Shown here piece by piece: positions 59,195 to 64,000 of a stretch of DNA of 64,000 nt (its first letter is position 1; the number at the start of each line of letters is the position of its first letter). The stretch is taken from positions 12,286,974-12,350,973 of the forward strand of contig NC_135259.1 of assembly GCF_964204865.1 (NCBI RefSeq), in the 5' to 3' direction. Both the position numbers and the translations under genes were made by a program. Under the pieces are notes generated by a model that worked only from the letters and a program-made list of their open reading frames with translations, did not search any database and was not told where the DNA came from. The DNA is from Styela clava (lineage: Eukaryota > Chordata > Ascidiacea > Stolidobranchia > Styelidae).

Positions 59195-61190
59195 TGACAC
59201 CAGTTTTACGTGGTTGTTAGTTGTTTACCGCAGTCCATAAAATGTCCACATACAACATTTCTTGTTCTAGTCTCGGTGTTTAACCCCAATTATGTCCTGA
59301 TTTTTGCTGAAAATAAAAAATTCAGGCTCAATATTTACGCTGAGGCTAACAAGAATCGAGACGTCAGGAGCTTGTTTATGCACATTTGGAGAAAATATGC
59401 GAGAAAGTTGTTGAAGGTCGATAAAGCATTTCCTTTCAAGGCATTCGATCATATTAGGACACGATGTGGACCTATGAATCGTTTTATTATTATGTTGTTG
59501 ATGAGAAAAAAACTACTGGGCCAATTGCTTTGACATTTTAAGTGGTCAAATCTTGTTGTTGTCACTAAAAGTCTATCGATTAGTGATCGCATTTTAGCGG
59601 TTTAGTTGTCAGACTACCGGTATTGTATTAGGTTTGATCCTTCTTTGTTTTGGCTTTTGTGTCCATGTCCATATACTTGAGCATTGCGCTTTTGCTTATA
59701 TTTTGGATTCACAGTAGAGTTTCTTTTCTCTCGGGTAGCCGAAAAAAAGCAAGCAATCCAAGCAAGCCTAGTCGTGGCGTCGCTGATTCCATCTAAAAAA
59801 ATCAAAATTACAGTACTGTTAGAAAAGATTTTAGTATAGAATGACAGCACTGGAATCTCCGCTGACTTTTTCAATAAAGTAATATATCATACTTTGACTA
59901 TCATTCGCAAAGCGGCAAAATTGACCCAAGGTATATGGGATTATAGCCTGCCTACCTGCATGGATATGACAGAATTACGGGCAAACTTGTTGCTTAGGAC
60001 GATATTCCAGTATTGTGGCGTTCATCTGCGAATTCAAAAAAAGACATCAAGTATTTCAATTTTAGTTGATAATTTTGGAATCAGCAGTAGGCTACATAGC
60101 TTATTTCAGCAGAATGTTATCTCTGGTTGAAGTAACTTGACTGAAAATTTTCAAATTTGACTCTAAGATGAGTTTTATAATATATATGGAATGGACCATA
60201 ATAAGTTCTGTTATCGGTCACCAGCCGTTCCTGCAATTCCACCTAAGGCCCTGAACGATATATCTTGTAATTTAAAACAGTGGCCCAAGTTCGGCGACTG
60301 ATTGCCGCGCTAGCATTTTATTTGTGCTTTCAACTACTATTAGTTACCAAAGTGTCTCTACGCTTGAGAAGTCAAAACAACTTGTTGCGAGCGTAAAAAA
60401 CAACGTGGTTCTGATTAATTCACGATATTTCAATGTCCCAAAGCATTATAAAGTTTAGGGTCATTATGATTCTTACCAAGCAAAAATGCAGCGAATACCG
60501 AATAGCTTAAGGCTATTTTAACATTCTTTCTGTATTATTATTGGGCAATATAGGCGCATTTAAGCAATTCGGGGTGAGATATTTACCTGAATATGATACA
60601 CGGATGACGTAAAGTAAAAATTATTGTACAGAAACTGATCTGTATATAATGTTGCGAAATCGCAATATTTCAATTGTAGTAGGAGAAAATTTAAACGAGG
60701 CAAATCGACTTTTTTTACATGCTGATTATTCCCGTTTGCTTGTTTTGTACAGTGAAAGTAAGTTCGATAACATCGTAATAGTTTTTTCGTTAGCGGACTC
60801 CTGGCCTTTTTACCACTGTGTAACTACGTTTCAGTTACGTTTTCGTCCAGTAGCCTAATATGAGGTGTCGACTCAAAAAATAAAAGAATAGGTTTTCTTC
60901 CATAATTTGTTCATTAGAGATGCTTTATTGTTTGTTCATTGCAACAAATACTCTTTTAATTTCGAACTCCCCCAAAAAATCTTATTTTTCAAAACCAAAG
61001 CCAGAGCACGACAAGAAGTCTTTCTATACTTTCATCTTTTTGACTTACATACCAAATAACTGGCTATGCCTGCTATAAACCTGGTATATGAGACATGTAT
61101 GAAAGTTAAGGGTATTGGACTTATGGTAATATATATATAATGTTGCAAAACGCAATCTTCAAAATATAACAGCAGCAAACGTAAATAATG
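59195..61190. other. GMC 3' region and intergenic DNA
   Basis: Holds the poly(A) candidate at 59312. Other frames are short and unrecognised. Confidence 0.4.
59312..59317 (+). terminator. Candidate polyadenylation signal AATAAA
   Basis: Canonical AATAAA about 118 nt downstream of the GMC oxidoreductase stop codon. Confidence 0.5.
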
Positions 61191-63316
61191 ATGAATCGGG
61201 AAAATAAGTTTTTTTACGGAATTTATTCCTGAGTTATTTGTTGAGTCAACGTAAATTGGATCCCATTGTGAGACAAGAACCAGAAGATGTTTACAATTTT
61301 ATTGTTGGTATGTACTAAACGGAACTAGCTTTTTATCTTATTCTTATATATATATAAATTTTTATCTAATCAGGGTCGGATATCATTCAAAATTTTATGA
61401 TATAAATATATATATTCAATACTTAGTATCAGATGAACATTTTGTCTTGTCTGTCAAGTTTCCTGGTGTGTTTCTGTCCAATATAAATTGGACCTCGAAT
61501 AGCGGATAAGTGTTTACAACGCACTGATCTTTTTTTTAACTTTTGTTTCATTTTTAAAAACTGTAAACTTTATAATTTTAGTTGGATCTGGACCTGGCGG
61601 GGCAACTGTAGCAAGTCGATTATCAGAGATGCAAAATATGAAGTAATTCGGTTATATGTCATTATGTATCTTCAATTTGCACTTAAGACTTATGTTGAAG
61701 AAAAATATTTCGAAGAAAGAAAACTGTAGACAAACTCTTGTTCCTCTTTTAGAATTCTATTGCTGGAAGCAGGAGAAAGCGACTTGAATGACACACAAAT
61801 AAAACTACCGTCACAAGTATACGGTCTTCATTAAACAAATGTCGACTGGCAATATAAAAGTGAGACCATGACACGCAAATCATTTTCTGATCGTGTGAGT
61901 GATTTACTATTTGACATGTCTAAAAGTTCCGTTAGAATACAATTACTTTTGGAGTGGATATTGAACTTATGCCAAGAAATAATACGTGCTCTAACAATAC
62001 GTCGATTTTACAGTGGTCGGCGCGTTCAAGTCAATCTCATAATCGGCGATGTTTATAAATATTTTAGCAAACGAAATTGTCCCACTTTTTGCGCTGATTT
62101 TTTTTCACATTCCGCTCAATATTTATAGATAATTTTAGCAAAATCTATTATTATGATATGTGCCTGCGTCGTGAAACTATATTCCGTAAATATTGAACAG
62201 TCTATTCCCTAGAAGAAATATTGTAATAAAATTTTCAATTTGAATCTTGCAAAAAATAATTTTCTATTTCTAAGAATCTTTTCCAGAGCACATTTCTTTT
62301 TTTTTCTGTAGGTTTTATCGCTAACACGAGGAAAAACTCTAGGAGGAAGCAGCTCTATAAATTACAGCGCATATGTCAGAGGCTCTCCACATGATTATGA
62401 TTCCTGGGAAGACTCGGGAGCGGAAGGATGGGGATGGAAAAATGTTGAAAATTATTTTCGTAAAGTAGAAAATGAAACTACAAATGAGATGTCTGCCAAA
62501 CTTGAAAAAATGGAAATCTGAAATTAACCAAAGGTTTCAATAAACCTTCAAAGAAATGGACCTTCTTTTCCGACGAAGCTAATGAAATCGGTGAGTACGA
62601 ATGGAATTGCAGGACGTTTGGTGATTATTAGCGAAAAAAAAAATAGCAAAGTAACCAACCCTTGATGCAAAGTAAGGTCACGATCATTGAGATAATGTAG
62701 CATCCGAGGTGTTGATATTGTAGCCATTAGGATCAATTCAACTAAGAAAATAGAGCCCTTTTCATCACAATGGGTATAAGTTGTTTGCAGGGCCAAATAA
62801 ATTTCTTAATATATATATTATAAATCATTGTGCTTGAAGCAATCCAGCGCCCAGTTTTTATTGTCGTTTTATTGGCAGGCGTAGAATCTGCTAACGGGAA
62901 GGTCAGATTTACCAATAGGAAAGGCAAGCTGATGAAGCCTAGCGCCCCATGTCCTCGATATTCAATTTTGAAATATCATTCAATTTTTAAAATTTTTTTA
63001 TATTTTAAGGCGATTGAAATAAAGGTTTGCTATGCAGTATATCATCTACTGGACTGACGATATATAAAGAATTGTTGCTTTCAATTTTGTTCCAACGCAA
63101 CTATCAATAAATGGGGCGATAAAATTAAACTTCAAAGTGTAAATTCGCATGCAAATTCTAACTTATATGATTTAATTCTCTTTCCATGTATTTCAAAAGG
63201 TTTCAAAACAACAGATTATACTGAATAGATGGAGGGATCAGTCCGATGCTATTATCAATATATCAACGGATACGACAGAATTCTGTGATTGCACATTATA
63301 TTAGGCCAATACATAA
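61191..63316 (+). pseudogene. Tandem GMC oxidoreductase paralogue, broken
   Basis: Exon equivalents to the upstream gene are at ~61191-61307, 61582-61642, 61753-61894, 62312-62590 and 63200-~63316, with the same intron phases. Conserved pieces: [63 protein letters not shown]. Lesions: no ATG in frame with the first exon (the ATG at 61191 is in another frame and hits TGA); in-frame TAA at 61832-61834; a one-base loss near 62505-62511; a TAG and a further one-base loss near 63230-63240. Nothing after exon 5 is visible to the window end, so it is either truncated or continues beyond 64000. It looks like a tandem duplicate that decayed after duplication. Confidence 0.85.
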
Positions 63317-64000
63317 AGAAATGTATTCTATAATAAGTTCAAATGCGGATATATATCCCGCGCGTCGATAAATACGTATTCTGAAATGTATTGAACCGAT
63401 AGACGCCGGTATCATATTACACCACGTAGCCTACTATCGTATCTAGTCAATATTGTTCTTGGATTGTGGTTTGCGCTGTTTTGATATGGTTTCCCTAAGT
63501 CGTTACAACGCGGTCGCGCCTTAACTGCATCTATTCACTAAGCATTTTTGAATATGCTTCAATAACTGTAAGGTCAACTGTTTAGGGCGAGCTGTTTCTG
63601 CTATGGATATTGCTGCACCGCAGCAACACTTTCAGGTGGGCCCCAAACCTATTAAATATTGCTAGAGTTATTGATAAATACAGTTTCATTTGTGTTACTA
63701 TACTTACTATAGTTAAATTTTGATTGTAGTGGCAATGAATGATGATGCTGTATTTTGCTACTGAGGGGTAATTTTCACTCTGATTCACACTAATTAGTGA
63801 AGTGAAAGTGTCTATCTCTGCGAACATAGTTTTTGGCTTTTCTTTCATTTTATCTCCCGCATAAAAAATTAATGGGCCACGAAAGAGGATCACTGGTATA
63901 GCCTTTACAGCCAAAGTGTTACGTGTTAATAGCAAGAAATCGACGATCTAGATGTAAATTAACAATGTATGAAAATGTAACAACCAAGTGTGAAATTGGA
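63317..64000. other. Terminal stretch without recognised features
   Basis: No exon matching the remaining GMC exons was seen. A minus-strand frame of 117 codons (63582-63935) is unrecognised and of ordinary AT-rich composition. Confidence 0.35.

Noticed and set aside
1..64000. CRISPR arrays, rRNA, operons, bacterial features
   Set aside because: None seen; the window is plainly eukaryotic with spliced genes.

Overview
This is a AT-rich nuclear window from an invertebrate animal: exons are short, introns obey GT/AG, and there are tRNA-derived SINEs and many DNA-transposon remnants. The repeat mix, compact introns and gene types suggest a tunicate (ascidian), but I cannot prove this from sequence alone. 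I reconstructed three multi-exon host genes and one broken gene copy by joining exons through matching splice phases.

Region by region. 1-4834 is intergenic: one unrecognised minus-strand ORF (346-675), a near-perfect long hairpin element (2261-2548) and two adjacent, almost identical ~710-bp inverted-terminal-repeat elements (2924-3638, 3646-4353). 4835-26384 is a 22-coding-exon RNF31/HOIP gene, the catalytic subunit of the linear-ubiquitin ligase LUBAC: PUB domain, one zinc finger, a long coiled/disordered insert, UBA region, RING1-IBR-RING2 and LDD, ~1402 residues. No RanBP2-type NZF fingers were seen. Its introns carry SINEs and several MITEs. 26385-29170 is a SINE-rich intergenic stretch. 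29171-32534 (minus strand) encodes an ~809-residue single-pass membrane protein with two TSP1-like repeats, a glycosylated stalk and a tail with several tyrosine motifs, including YxxP. 32535-48464 is a gene-free stretch with MITEs and dispersed repeats. 48465-59194 is a 13-exon FAD-dependent GMC oxidoreductase. Its intron 6 holds a 3.0-kb hAT transposon with a perfect 8-bp target-site duplication and a transposase broken by a stop and a frameshift. 61191-63316 is a tandem paralogue of the oxidoreductase with several lesions, i.e. a pseudogene; its 3' half is not visible before the window ends.

The three host genes show no pathway link. Much of the intron and intergenic length comes from transposons: hAT-type ends recur at many sites, with TA-flanked MITEs and a Pol III SINE family. 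All domain and family names rest on motif recognition by eye.
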